This document shows positions 1 to 10,800 of a stretch of 64,000 bases of DNA, in pieces. Location: NCBI GenBank assembly GCA_022791915.1, contig JAAWAB010000003.1:1-64000 (forward strand). Reading direction: 5' to 3'. The notes below the pieces were generated by a model that was not told the DNA's origin, ran no database searches, and worked only from the letters and a program-made list of their open reading frames with translations. The position numbers were made by a program, and so were the translations under genes. The stretch comes from Clostridia bacterium. GTDB taxonomy: Bacteria > Bacillota > Clostridia > Christensenellales > Pumilibacteraceae. How positions within the stretch are numbered: the stretch's first letter is position 1; the number at the start of each line of letters is the position of its first letter.

Positions 1-1
1 C

Positions 2-298
2 AACAAACTTACGACGATAAAGAAAACGGCGTTGCCGTATTTCCCGCTCGGATTTACCTCGTTCGGTATGCCGTACGCCTCTTGCGGACTGAAAACCGCC
101 GACAAGATATATTTGGCGGTGTGGAATTTGGGCGATAAACGTGATGTTTGCATACCGATTTCCGAAGGTATCCGCGCCGTTACGGTCGGCTATCCGCGCT
201 CGCTCGAAACGGATTTTTCGTTTACTCAAACCGCACTTACCGTGCGTTTTAAGAATAGATACACTGCAAGGTTTTTAGAGATAGAAACGGAAAAATAA
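2..298 (+). CDS. Probable alpha-galactosidase, C-terminal end only (partial)
   Basis: The reading frame is open from the window edge, so the start lies outside. About 98 residues remain. They resemble the C-terminal beta-sandwich of GH36-type alpha-galactosidases: a stretch of the type YFPLGFTSFG, then a strand reading KIYLAVWNLG and a later VTVGYPRSLE segment, as in the domain that follows the catalytic barrel. No catalytic residue is in view, so the family call rests on this tail and on the neighbours. A trehalase-like gene begins 24 bases downstream on the same strand, followed by a GH3 enzyme, which points to a sugar-utilisation operon in which this enzyme would remove alpha-galactosyl groups from oligosaccharides. 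Another glycosidase with a similar C-terminal domain cannot be excluded. Confidence 0.5.
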   Translation, partial: NKLTTIKKTALPYFPLGFTSFGMPYASCGLKTADKIYLAVWNLGDKRDVCIPISEGIRAVTVGYPRSLETDFSFTQTALTVRFKNRYTARFLEIETEK

Positions 299-322
299 AC
301 AGTGATGAAGGAGATAACCGGT

Positions 323-1519
323 ATGCAAGTGAAAGATTATATACGTGAAAACCTGCCGCGCACGGTACGGCACAATGTGCGTGACGAAGATACGCTGTTC
401 GGGTTGCCGTATCCATACACCGTGCCGTGTGCCGACGGCATGTTCAACGAGTTGTACTATTGGGATACGTACTTTACCAACAAAGCGTTGTTAGTGCTCG
501 GACAAGCAGAGCAGGCGGCAAACAATACGAAAGATATACTGTATCTTATTGATAGGTTTGGATATATGCCCAACGGCAACCGCACGGGCTTTTTGCGGCG
601 TTCTCAGCCGCCGTATGCCGCGCTTATGGTTGACGACGTGTATAGAGCTACAAACGATTTGTCTTTTTTGAAATCGGCTTTTGTAACGCTCAAAAAAGAG
701 TATGAATTTTGGATGACGCGGCGTGTTTCCGAAAACGGGCTCAATCGGTACGACTGCGAAGAAGATGCGGAGAGTTGCGCCGCAATGTACAACGGTTGCG
801 TAGCCGAGCGTATCGGTAAAGACGATAGTCGCGATCCGAAAGAGGCGGGGCGGCATTATTTTGCCGAATGCGAATCGGGTTGGGACTTTAATCCGCGCTT
901 TGACGGCTACTGCGCACATTGCAATCCCGTAGATCTAAACAGCAATTTGTATCTGTACGAAAAGTTGTTTGCCGAATACGAAGTGTTGCTCGGTGAGGGT
1001 GACGGCAAAGAGTGGGAGAGCAAGGCAAAATTCCGCGCTGAAAAAATGAACGCGCTTATGTGGGATAACGCGGCGAGTGTATATAAGGATTATGACTATA
1101 AGACGGGTAAACATTCAAGCGTAATAAGTGCGGCGAGTTTTCAGCCGTATTTTGCCGGCGTTGCGGGCGAAAAGCATAAGAGCGGATTATTGCAGTTACT
1201 ACAGTTACTCGAAAGTGATTGGGGCATATTTACCACCGAAAAGACGGACAAAAAGTATCAGTGGGCATATCCGAATATTTGGGCGCCGTGTCAATATATA
1301 GCCGTAGAAGGCTTGCGCCGCTACGGGTATGAAAAAGGGAGTAAACGCATAGCGCAAAAGTACGTTGCGCTCATAGAAAAGAACTTTGCCGCGCACGGCA
1401 AACTGTTTGAAAAGTACAACGGACTTACGGGCAACATAGATGCAATTTCCGAATACGGCACGCCCGAAATGCTCGGCTGGACGGCGGGAGTATATATGCG
1501 TTTTTTGGATAAAGAGTAA
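323..1519 (+). CDS. Trehalase-like glycoside hydrolase (GH37 family)
   Basis: A 398-residue protein that probably hydrolyses trehalose or a related alpha-glucoside in the cytoplasm; no signal peptide is visible. The trehalase hallmarks are recognisable: YYWDTY near residues 43-48 (family signature YYWDSY), a segment near 82-97 reading MPNGNR followed by RRSQPP, and QWAYPNIWAPCQ near 312-323 (family form QWDYPNGWAP). The ATG at 323 is preferred because AAGGAG lies 9 bases before it; GTG at 302 and ATG at 305 lack a site. Bacterial GH37 enzymes are usually longer (about 500-560 residues), so this is a short member, and the Asp of the QWDYPN signature is Ala here. Substrate may therefore differ from trehalose. 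It is co-directional with the flanking glycosidases, with a 13-base gap to the GH3 gene. Confidence 0.75.
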   Translation: MQVKDYIRENLPRTVRHNVRDEDTLFGLPYPYTVPCADGMFNELYYWDTYFTNKALLVLGQAEQAANNTKDILYLIDRFGYMPNGNRTGFLRRSQPPYAALMVDDVYRATNDLSFLKSAFVTLKKEYEFWMTRRVSENGLNRYDCEEDAESCAAMYNGCVAERIGKDDSRDPKEAGRHYFAECESGWDFNPRFDGYCAHCNPVDLNSNLYLYEKLFAEYEVLLGEGDGKEWESKAKFRAEKMNALMWDNAASVYKDYDYKTGKHSSVISAASFQPYFAGVAGEKHKSGLLQLLQLLESDWGIFTTEKTDKKYQWAYPNIWAPCQYIAVEGLRRYGYEKGSKRIAQKYVALIEKNFAAHGKLFEKYNGLTGNIDAISEYGTPEMLGWTAGVYMRFLDKE

Positions 1520-1532
1520 AGGGGACAAGACA

Positions 1533-3665
1533 GTGCAAGCGATAAAAGAAATCATAAAAAATATGACTTTGGAGCAAAAGGCGGCACAGCTCGTGCAAAT
1601 ACCGTATGCGCAAATCGGACGCGAAAAATCCGAAGAATGGGCAAGGCGCGGCGTGGGTTCGTTCTTGCATGTGTTCGGCGAGGACGCCAAGCACTTACAA
1701 AAAATAGCAATAGAAAGCGGCGCGAAGATACCGCTTCTGTTCGGTATCGATGCCGTACACGGGCACTGTCTAAACCGCAAAGCGACGATTTTCCCCACGC
1801 AGCTATCTATGGCATGTGCGTTCGATCCCGAGCTTATAAAGCGCGTGGCGCAGGCGGCTGCAAAGGAAATTTCCGCCGACGGCTTGCATCAAACCTTTTC
1901 GCCCGTGCTGTGCCTCGGGCGGGATATTCGTTGGGGCAGAGTGGACGAAACCTTCGGTGAAGACCCGTATTTGGCGGGGATCTTAGGGGCGGCTATGGTG
2001 GAAGGCTATCAAGGCGAGGATAACGCCGCAGACACTTCGGTGATTGCTTGTGCCAAACATTATATCGGCTACGGCGAAGCTACGGGAGCGCGCGACAGCT
2101 ACGATACCTCTATTACGTACCGCAAAATTAAAGATACGTTTTTGCCGCCGTTTGAAAAAGCAGTAAAGGCTGGTTGCGCTTCGGTGATGACGGCATACGG
2201 CAGTATAGACGGTACGCCGTGTACCGCCGATAAAAAACTGCTCAAAGAGATACTCAAAGAACAACTCGGCTTTGACGGTTTCGTTGTTACCGATTGGCAG
2301 AACGTGTCGCACCTAATTGGCGAACAGTGCGTGGCGGAAAACGCAAAAGAAGCGTCGCGCCTTGCCTTAGAGAGCGGCAACGACATGATGATGAACGCGC
2401 CCGAATTTTACGTTGCGATCATCGATTTGGTGCGTAGCGGAGAAGCGGATGAAAAACTTCTTGACGAGGCGGTGGAACGCATACTTACCGTAAAAATGCG
2501 TTTCGGATTATTCGACAACCCTTTCCGCCAAGCGGACGAAAAATATTTGGGTTGCGAAGAACATTTGGAGCTGAATAAAGAGATAGCGCGCGAAAGCACA
2601 GTGTTGCTCAAAAACGACGGCATACTGCCGCTTACGGGCAAGAATAAGATTTTGGTGGTAGGCCCGTCTGCCGACGATATCCGTTGCAACTATGGAGATT
2701 GGACGTATTTTTCGCACCCGTTGCCCGACTACGATACACAGCCTGTGCGCCCGTATGTTACACTGTTAGAGGGCGTGCAAGAACTTGCCAAGAAACATGA
2801 TTGTTCTGTGCAATACGTAAAAGGCTGTGAGATAAACGGAGAAATAGCGGGCGGCATAAAACAAGCGGTAAAAGCGGCAAAGAAGGCGGACGTGATTGTA
2901 TTTGCGTGCGGCGACAATATTTTGCTTGCCGCCGAAGGTTGCGACCGCGCCGACGTGCGATTACCCAAACCGCAACGCGAACTGTTTACGGCTTTATGCA
3001 ATACGGGAAAATCCATAGTTACTGCGCTTATATGCACCAAACCGCTATGTATTCCCGAAATAGACGAACATAGCGCGGCGGTACTTACGAACTTTAACAG
3101 CGGAATGTTCGGCGGGCGTGCGCTCGCGGAAGCTATATTCGGAGAGATAAACCCGAGCGGGAAGTTGCCGATTTCTTTTCCGTACCACGTGGGGCAACAG
3201 CCGTGCTACTATAACCAATTACCCGGATGGCACTGTCGCAGTTATGTGGATATGCCCGAAACCTCGTTGTATTCGTTCGGTCACGGACTGTCGTATACTT
3301 CGTTTGCGTATTCGGATATTTTGTTTGATGAGAAAACGCTAACGTTGAAAGTATCGGTGAAAAACACGGGCAAGCGTGAAGGCGCAGAAACGGTACAAGT
3401 GTATTTCCGCGATCTTGCGAGTAGTGTGATGACACCCGTAAAACGGCTTATCGCTTTCCGCAAAGTGCAACTGAAAGCAGGAGATAGCCAAGAATTGACA
3501 TTCACCTTTACCCGTGACGATTTCTCGTTTGTAAACGCGAACGAAGAACGCGTAACGGAGCCGGGCGAATTCGAGCTCATGGTTGGCGGCAGTTCGGCGG
3601 ACAGTGATTTAATAAAAAAGAAATTTACAATTGGAATGGCCCCCAAAAGTTGGACAGATCAATAA
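1533..3665 (+). CDS. GH3 family beta-glucosidase with altered C-terminus
   Basis: A 710-residue glycoside hydrolase family 3 enzyme expected to release glucose (or xylose) from beta-linked oligosaccharides. The N-terminal TIM barrel carries GIDAVHG (about residue 71), KHYIGYG (about 175) and FVVTDW (about 250-255), whose Asp is the usual nucleophile. The alpha/beta sandwich follows, with the motif PSGKLPISFPY, and a fibronectin-III-like domain occupies the last 110 residues. There is no signal peptide. GTG at 1533 is chosen because GGGGA precedes it at normal distance and the family alignment begins there. The last nine residues (MAPKSWTDQ) are encoded by a sequence matching an IS3-type terminal repeat, so the native C-terminus was probably replaced. 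Activity is likely preserved because the change lies after the last strand. Confidence 0.9.
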   Translation: MQAIKEIIKNMTLEQKAAQLVQIPYAQIGREKSEEWARRGVGSFLHVFGEDAKHLQKIAIESGAKIPLLFGIDAVHGHCLNRKATIFPTQLSMACAFDPELIKRVAQAAAKEISADGLHQTFSPVLCLGRDIRWGRVDETFGEDPYLAGILGAAMVEGYQGEDNAADTSVIACAKHYIGYGEATGARDSYDTSITYRKIKDTFLPPFEKAVKAGCASVMTAYGSIDGTPCTADKKLLKEILKEQLGFDGFVVTDWQNVSHLIGEQCVAENAKEASRLALESGNDMMMNAPEFYVAIIDLVRSGEADEKLLDEAVERILTVKMRFGLFDNPFRQADEKYLGCEEHLELNKEIARESTVLLKNDGILPLTGKNKILVVGPSADDIRCNYGDWTYFSHPLPDYDTQPVRPYVTLLEGVQELAKKHDCSVQYVKGCEINGEIAGGIKQAVKAAKKADVIVFACGDNILLAAEGCDRADVRLPKPQRELFTALCNTGKSIVTALICTKPLCIPEIDEHSAAVLTNFNSGMFGGRALAEAIFGEINPSGKLPISFPYHVGQQPCYYNQLPGWHCRSYVDMPETSLYSFGHGLSYTSFAYSDILFDEKTLTLKVSVKNTGKREGAETVQVYFRDLASSVMTPVKRLIAFRKVQLKAGDSQELTFTFTRDDFSFVNANEERVTEPGEFELMVGGSSADSDLIKKKFTIGMAPKSWTDQ

Positions 3666-3707
3666 CCAGATTGCTTGTGAATGAGTTCGGTATTGCACCG
3701 GACTCAT
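3637..3707. mobile_element. Remnant end of an IS3-family insertion sequence
   Basis: Positions 3637-3656 read TGGCCCCCAAAAGTTGGACA, the form of the terminal inverted repeat of many IS3-family (IS150-like) elements. It is followed at 3681-3707 by a hairpin with arms ATGAGTTCGGT and ACCGGACTCAT (one G-U pair, 5-base loop) and then TCTGTTT. That hairpin could terminate GH3 transcription. No transposase reading frame and no second terminal repeat were found nearby, so only one end remains. The match to IS3 ends is from memory and needs a database comparison. Confidence 0.5.
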
Positions 3708-3985
3708 TCTGTTTAGAGTGAGAGATATTATATTAAATTGATTAGGTATTAAGTGTCCATAAATATGTGTCGCATTTGTGTTGCACTTACTCTTTATTAT
3801 TAAATATTTTAAAATCAAAATATTTTGTTTTAAATTTGACCTCGTAATAGGCAAGGAATTTGCAAGATCATTTTTATTAATATTTTAGACTAGATGAAGT
3901 TTCTCGCTCGGCAGCATTGGATTTTTTCAATGCTGCCGGGCTTTTTTTATTTGCTCAAAAATCACAAAACGGAGGATTTATAGAA
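3708..3985. other. AT-rich intergenic region at the left edge of the ICE
   Basis: This stretch between the IS-like end and the first ICE gene is very AT-rich and holds no gene that I can support. It contains the terminator at 3909-3949. A weak possible promoter lies at 3860-3888 (TTGCAA, 17 bases, TTTTAG). The left attachment site of the ICE should be in or near this stretch, but I see no copy of the tRNA-Leu sequence found at the right end. Confidence 0.5.
3909..3949 (+). terminator. Intrinsic terminator ahead of the first ICE gene
   Basis: Perfect 11-bp stem CGGCAGCATTG / CAATGCTGCCG with an 8-base loop, followed by GGCTTTTTTT. It would stop transcription entering the element from the left, or act as an attenuator of the regulator gene that begins 37 bases later. 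Confidence 0.85.
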
Positions 3986-4462
3986 ATGAAATGGAACAAC
4001 GGGAAAGAACGGGCAAAGTTTGAGCGAGAGCAAAAGGAACTGAGAGAACAATACATAGCGGAGGGAATGACGGAAGAGCAGATCCAAGCAATGTATGATT
4101 TTGACTTAAAAGTTTTTAACGGCAAACGACGCGAGGCGGAGCATACGCAAACATTAGACTTTGCGGCAGTGGAAGCGGAAGACAAAGAACTCCAAAATCC
4201 GCTGTATAAAAAATTCTCGGACAAGCTGACGGTGACAATGAATTTTTTGGACGCGTCACGTTATGCGTGGATAGACGAAATAGAAGACGAGAAGTTAGGT
4301 GCGGCAATTAAAAATCTTTCTGTTGCGCAGATTGAATTGCTTACGGAAATGGTAATGTCGGATAAAACAGCGTCCGAAATAGCAAGAGAGCAACGTGTTT
4401 CACAACAAGCGATTTCTAAAAAATTAAAGAAAATACAAATAATTTTTGAAAATAGGTTGTGA
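3986..4462 (+). CDS. Sigma-70-like regulator of the ICE
   Basis: A 158-residue soluble protein. The N-terminal part is charged and probably helical (residues 1-60), and the last 45 residues form a helix-turn-helix of the sigma region 4 / LuxR kind: LTEMVMSDKTASEIAREQRV followed by SQQAISKKLKKI. Proteins of this architecture are common as the first gene of Clostridial ICEs, where they are annotated as RNA polymerase sigma factor-like. ATG at 3986 is preferred over an upstream frame extension because GGAGG lies 10 bases before it and the extension would run into the terminator. No sigma region 2 is evident, so it may be a plain DNA-binding regulator and not a true sigma factor. It is the first gene after the left-end terminator. 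Confidence 0.7.
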   Translation: MKWNNGKERAKFEREQKELREQYIAEGMTEEQIQAMYDFDLKVFNGKRREAEHTQTLDFAAVEAEDKELQNPLYKKFSDKLTVTMNFLDASRYAWIDEIEDEKLGAAIKNLSVAQIELLTEMVMSDKTASEIAREQRVSQQAISKKLKKIQIIFENRL

Positions 4463-4529
4463 ATTTATCGTTTTTGTCGGCTACCAAGTGAAAGGGGATA
4501 AAACATTCCCGCACAAGGAGCAGGAAAAA

Positions 4530-4787
4530 ATGAAACTGAAAATAAGCACATTCGAGAACTTTGCAAGAAAGCACGGCTATGAGAACGGCACCGAGCTTTT
4601 GAACGCAATGGGCAGTAGCGAACGAGCGTATAAACATTTTCGGCACGGCGGCAGCATAGGAAGCGATTTGGTCGCCGAGTTCTTTAACCGTTACGGAGAG
4701 GAAGCGTTTTCCTTTATAGACTTCGGAGATGATACGCCGCGCGGTTTTAAGAGCAAGTATGTGCAGATAGGGAACAAGTTGTATTGA
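4530..4787 (+). CDS. Small hypothetical ICE protein
   Basis: An 85-residue protein of unknown function. ATG at 4530 has AAGGAG 8 bases before it; an in-frame upstream extension lacks a site. The sequence is mainly helical, without signal peptide or membrane segment. The central part (GTELLNAMGSSERAYKHF, then DLVAEFFNRYGEEAF) could form a small Cro-like helical bundle, but this is weak. Its stop overlaps a possible TTG start at 4784 and lies 15 bases before the preferred start of the giant ICE protein, so the two are probably translationally coupled and co-transcribed. Confidence 0.6.
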   Translation: MKLKISTFENFARKHGYENGTELLNAMGSSERAYKHFRHGGSIGSDLVAEFFNRYGEEAFSFIDFGDDTPRGFKSKYVQIGNKLY

Positions 4788-4801
4788 GCGAGGAAAGGGA
4801 A

Positions 4802-7800
4802 TTGAGCGATACAAAAAGATTGAGCGAGCGGAATGCGGCAATACAAGCAATGTTGTCGAGTGCCGAAGGTATCAAAGACTTTTATCGGTTTACGGCACAG
4901 AATCCGCATATATCTCTACACGACGCATGTCAAATTGTCATACAGCGCCCGAAAGCATCGGTGTGCTATTCGTTCGCCGAGTGGAACAATAAGAGAAGAT
5001 ACATCAACCGCGGCAGTAAAGGAATTGCGTACTATGACAGTAACGGAAACAAATGCCATGTGTTCGATGCAAGAGACACCCACGCCGAACAAGCGTTCAC
5101 GAGAGAAAGCGAACCCATAGGAAAAGTATTGCAAGAAATGGACGCGCTGAACGGCACGGAACTGTTTTCGGATATGCCCCGAGATTATGCCGCGTTATGC
5201 GACGGTGTGGCATATTGGTTGCACGAAAACGGCTATTTGCAAGACAATGCAGAGGAGAACACTCTGCTTACCGAGGGCGTGTCGTATTCGCTTTGGTGTA
5301 GCACCGACGCCGCGCAAGAAGACGACGAAATACAAATGCACGGGCTACCGTATGATCTGCAAGATAACGCGGACTTTTGTAAAAACGTATATATGCTCAC
5401 CGCCGTTTTGCAAAGAGAGGCGGCTGAGGCATATGTTGCCGTTCTTAGTTTGCCCAAGGAAGTGGACGATACGGACGAAGAAACGGTTTCCGACGAGCCG
5501 GAGTTTTCGGCTGTCCCGCAAGAAGCACAAAAGGAAGAAAAACCGCAGATAAGCGAGCCATACAAAGCATACCTTTCCGCACAAGAAAAATATCCGCAAG
5601 CAGTGGTTGTACAGCGACTCGGCGACTTTTACGAGATCATGGGCGAGAATGCCACAACGATAGGCAATGAGTTGGATGTCACCGTAACGAGCCGAAGAGT
5701 GGGATTGCCCGAACGCGTACCCATGGTTGGCTTTCCGTACCATGCCGCAGACAAGTATATAGAGAAGATGTTGGAGCGGCATTCGGTTGTGGTATTGGAA
5801 GAAAAACAAGAACCGAAATATATACTTTCTCATGCCGAAAGTCTTTTACAAAATGATGAGCGGGAAAATCAAAAAAGTGCCGAACAAGCGCCTACATATG
5901 CGGAAGAAAACGAAGACTATATTGAAGACGAAGAGTATTATGCAGACGAGTTTTCGGACGAAGAAAGCGATGACGACGTGTATTACGATTACACCGAAGA
6001 AGACGAGGAAAGTAACGGTGTAGACGCGGAATACGAGGACGAAGAAGAACGCCCGAAAGCGGATAACACGCCGTCAAACGGCGTTAGCAAGCCGAAAAAG
6101 GGCATACAAGACCGAAAGCGCAAAGAATCCCCGCAACTTTCGTTTTTTACTACGCTCGAACCCGTACAAGAAAAGAGCCGTAAAGAAGAAATGATCGAGC
6201 GGCAGTTAAAGCGTGGCAGTAGCTTTGAACACGGCAAGTATCGTATCATGGATATGTATCGCAAAAATCCCACGACAAAGGAGTTTGCGAACCTTCTCAA
6301 AAACGAATATGGCATAGGCGGTTACGGCAGTTGGGGCGGAGATAATCAGGACCATGATAGCCGTGGAATCGAGATGAAACTGCGCGGCGAAAAGGGCGAG
6401 GTGTTAGAACAAGCTACGCTGAAATGGACGGAAGTCGCCGAGCGTATTGCGGACATAATCGAGGCAAACGATTATTTGACGCCGCTCGAAGAAGAAGAGT
6501 ATAAAGTCATTTGCGCGCGTCGGGAAGAGCGTAAAAACGCAAAGTCCGACGAAGAAAAAATACAGGTTATAGCGCGACAAGCGATAGAGATCGGCACGCA
6601 AAACACACGCACCGGAAAGTACGAAATTCAGCCGCATATGTTCGAGGAATCGGCGCAGTTTTGCCGTGACCGTAAAGCGGAACTGACGGCGGCGCTATTG
6701 CAAGCGCAAGAGGTAAAAGAAATTTACCCGACGGAATTTCCGTACCAAGACAATATCTCGGTGGAATTTTATCCGCAATATTGTGTGCGTTTGCAAGAGG
6801 GCGAGGAAAGAGTAGGCGAGGCAACGCAAGAAGAGCAGATTGAACCGCCCATAGCAAAAAACACTGACTTAAACGAAATCGGGTTCGATCAAAGCGAATT
6901 GGGCGGGGCGAAAACAAGATACAAAGGGAACGTTGCCGCCATTCGTCTTGTGGAACATTTGGAACGCGCCGAGCGGGCGCCTACACAAGAAGAGAAGAAA
7001 ACGCTTGCAACCTACGTCGGTTGGGGCGGTATCGCGCAAGTGTTCGATGCGAACAACGAACAGTGGCGTAACGAGTATAACGAACTCAAAGACTTGCTGT
7101 CGCCCAAAGACTACGAGAATGCCAAAGGTAGCGTATTGAACGCGCACTTTACGGACAAGGCCGTGATCGACGGGATCTATGCCGCGCTCAAAAGATTAGA
7201 TGTGGGACGAGATAGCCAAAAGATAAAAATATTGGAGCCGGCAATGGGTACGGGCAATTTCTTCGGATTTATGCCGCAAGAGATTGCGGACAATGCCAAG
7301 CTGTACGGCGTGGAACTGGACAATATCACGGGCAGAATCGCCAAGCAACTTTACCCGCAGGCAGATATCCAAATAAAGGGTTTTGAGGATACGACATTCT
7401 CGGATTCTTCATTCGACGTGGTAGTGGGCAATGTGCCGTTCGGATCCTATTCCGTCTATGACAAGGACTACGCGCGGCAAAGCATGTATATCCACGACTA
7501 CTTTATCGCTAAGTCCGTAGACAAGTTAAAACCAGGCGGTATTGTGGCAGTGGTGACGAGTAGCGGCACGTTGGATAAACAAAATACGACCGCAAGAAAA
7601 TATATAGCCGACCGCGCCGAACTCATCGGAGCAATACGTCTGCCCAATACGGCGTTTAAGCAAACAGCAAACACCGAAGTTGTGGCGGATATTTTACTGT
7701 TACAGAAAAGAGTTATCCCCATTAACGCAACAGAAGAAAATATTCCGTGGTTAGCAACGCAAAAAATCGAGCATGGGACAAGTATAAACAGCTATTTTGT

Positions 7801-10800
7801 AAACCATCCCGAAATGGTACTTGGGGATTTCGCGTTTGAGATGGGAATGTACGGTGCGCCGAACATGACGGTAAAGCCGGACGGACGGGAACTGTCCGAC
7901 GCACTCAATACCGCCGTACAAAACTTGCCGCAGAATATCTTTTTCAGTGCAACTACGGAAGAAGAGGATTCCCAAAACGAAAAAAACCAAGACGAAAAAA
8001 TCGAGGTGGACTATCATGTAAAATCCCTTTGTTATAAAGCAGAGAACGGCAAGCTGTATATGCGTGTCGGCGATAGAATGGAAGAACAGGAAATACCAAA
8101 ATCGCCCAAAGACGCATATTACCGCATCAAAGAAATGATTGCGTTGCGCGAAGAACTACACCGTATCTTGGATATACAGTCGGAAGGTTGCAGTAACGAA
8201 GAGCTTACCCGTGCGCAGTGGCGGCTCAACGCCCGTTATGATACCTTTGTCGAGCGTTACGGAATCTTGAACAGCAAAACCAACAGTAAGCTGTTCAAAG
8301 ATGACGGGGACAGCGCGCTTTTGTTCGCTTGCGAAAATTTGTCCGAAGATAAGAAGAGTGCGACGAAAGCGGACGTATTCCGTAAGCGCACCATACAGCC
8401 GTATACCGTGCCTACAAGCACCGACGATTGTATGGAAGCATTGCAGATCAGCAAGAACGAACGCGGCAAAGTGGATATAGCGTACATACAAGAGCTTACA
8501 CAAAAAGACTTTGATACCGTACTTGCCGAGCTGGGGAACGCCGTGTTCCGCAATCCCGCCACTATGCGTCCCGAAGATAAATACAGCGGGTACGAGTCGG
8601 CGGATGAATATCTGTCGGGTGACGTAGTGACAAAATTGCAGTTGGCAAAACTGGGTGCGGATCAGTTTCCGAACTTTGGTTTTGAGCGCAATGTGGCGGC
8701 GCTTACCGAGTCGCAACCGCAAAAACTTACGGCGAGCGAGATTTCCGTTAGGATAAGCGCAAGTTGGGTGGACGCGGACTATTATAAGCAATTTTTGTGT
8801 GAGCTTTTGGATATTCGTTCGTACTATGCCGAAGGTCTTAGACTGTTTCGCAATCCGTTCGATTCGTCGTGGCGCGTAGATACCACAGCAACGCTTCGAG
8901 CCGCAACGGAAATGAAGGCAACCGAGGTGTACGGCACCAAACGTGCAAGCGCATTTCGGTTATTTGAGGACGCGCTCAATCTGCGGGATACCACTATTTA
9001 CGACACCATACAAGAAAACGGAAAAGATAAACAAGTGGTAAACCAAGCGGAAACGATTGCGGCAAGAGAAAAGCAAAACCAAATCCGCGAAGAATTTAAG
9101 TCATGGATATTTGCCGATCCCGCACGAAGAGAGCACTTAGAACGTATATACAACGCTACGTTCAATCGCATAAAGCTACCGACGTATGACGGAAGCTATC
9201 TGCGTTTTCCCGGCATGAATCCCGCCATAGAATTAAGACCGCACCAAAAGAACGCCGTGCATAGGATTGTGACCGACGGCAATGCTTTGTTGCATCACGT
9301 AGTGGGCAGCGGCAAAACGTACACCATCTGTGCGGCTATCATGAAGCTAAAACAGTATGGGCTTGCCAAAAAGCCCATGATCGCCGTTCCCAATCATTTG
9401 GTAGGACAGTGGGCAAGCGAGCTTCGTAAATTGTATCCCAAGGCAAATATCTTAGTCGCCGAAAAAGAGGATTTGGAAAAAGAAAACAGAAAAAAATTCG
9501 TAAGTAAAGTTGCAATGGGCGACTGGGATGCGGTTATTATAGCGCAAAGTAGCTTTGCCAAAATAAACGTATCCAAAGAGCGTCAGATCCGCAAAGTGCA
9601 AGAAGAAATAGCAAATGTAGAACGTAGCATACAAGCGCAGAAAGAGGATAAAAACGCATCGCGCGGCTCTATAAAGAATTTGGAGCAAATCAAGAAAAAC
9701 CGAGAGGCGCAGTTAAAAGAACTGACCGACGACACAAAGAAAGACAACGTGCTGATCTTCGAGGACTTGGGCGTGGATTATCTGTTTGTGGATGAGGCGC
9801 ACTATTACAAAAATCTGTTTCTGTTCACGAAAATGAATAATGTAGCGGGTATATCCAAAGCGGCGAGCAAACGTGCCAGCGATTTGCAGATGAAGTGCGA
9901 ATACATAAACGAACTGCACGGCGGAGATAAAGGCGTGGTATTTGCTACGGGTACGCCTATAAGCAACAGCATGACGGAAATGTATACCATGCAGAAATAC
10001 TTGCAACCGAGCGAGTTGAAAGATATGGGCATAGAGTTTTTCGACGGTTGGGCAGCAGATTTCGGCGAGACGGTAACGGCGCTCGAAATGGCACCGTCGG
10101 GCAAGGGCTACAGACCGAGAACGCGGTTTTGTAAGTTTACCAATCTGCCCGAACTTATGAAACATTACCGAAGATTTGCCGACGTGCAAACGGCGGATAT
10201 GGTAAAGCTCAACGTGCCCGACGCGGAACATATAACCGTTACGTTAAAGCCGAGCGACACCACCATAGAGTTAGCCGAAGAGATAGCCGACAGAGCGCAG
10301 AGGATATATGACGGCGGCGTAAATTCGAGCGTAGACAACATGCTCAAAGTGACGAGCGACGGCAAGAAACTTGCGCTCGATCCGCGCTGTTTCGTCCCGA
10401 CGTCGGCAGACGAAGAAGGGAGCAAGATCAATGCGTGTGCGTTAAGAGTATATGAGATTTGGAAAGACACCCAAGAGAAAAAGTGTACGCAGCTTGTGTT
10501 CTGCGATATGTCCACGCCCAAGAAAACGTTTGACGATTACGTGTACGGCGAGGACTTCGATGCGTATAACGAGCTGAAATACAAACTCGTGCAAATGGGT
10601 ATTCCCAAAGAAGAGATCGCGTTCATCCACGACGCCAATTCGGATAAAAGCAAGCAAGCGCTCTTCGATAGCGTCAACAGTGGTAAGGTCAGAGTGCTTA
10701 TAGGCTCAACGGAGAAATGCGGCGCGGGCACCAACGTGCAAAAACGGCTTATCGCCTTGCACCACTTGGATACCCCGTACCGTCCGAGCGATTTGAACCA

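Noticed and set aside
1440..1532. An upstream start at 1440 for the GH3 gene
   Set aside because: The extension overlaps the trehalase-like coding end in another frame, has no GH3 similarity and no ribosome site; GTG 1533 follows GGGGA and starts at the family N-terminus.
3697..3705. ACCGGACTC at the left end, shared with the T arm of tRNA-Leu (34152-34160), as an attachment core
   Set aside because: Only 9 bases match, flanking bases do not continue as tRNA sequence, and the stretch is part of the IS-type hairpin. A chance match of this size between the two regions is not unlikely.
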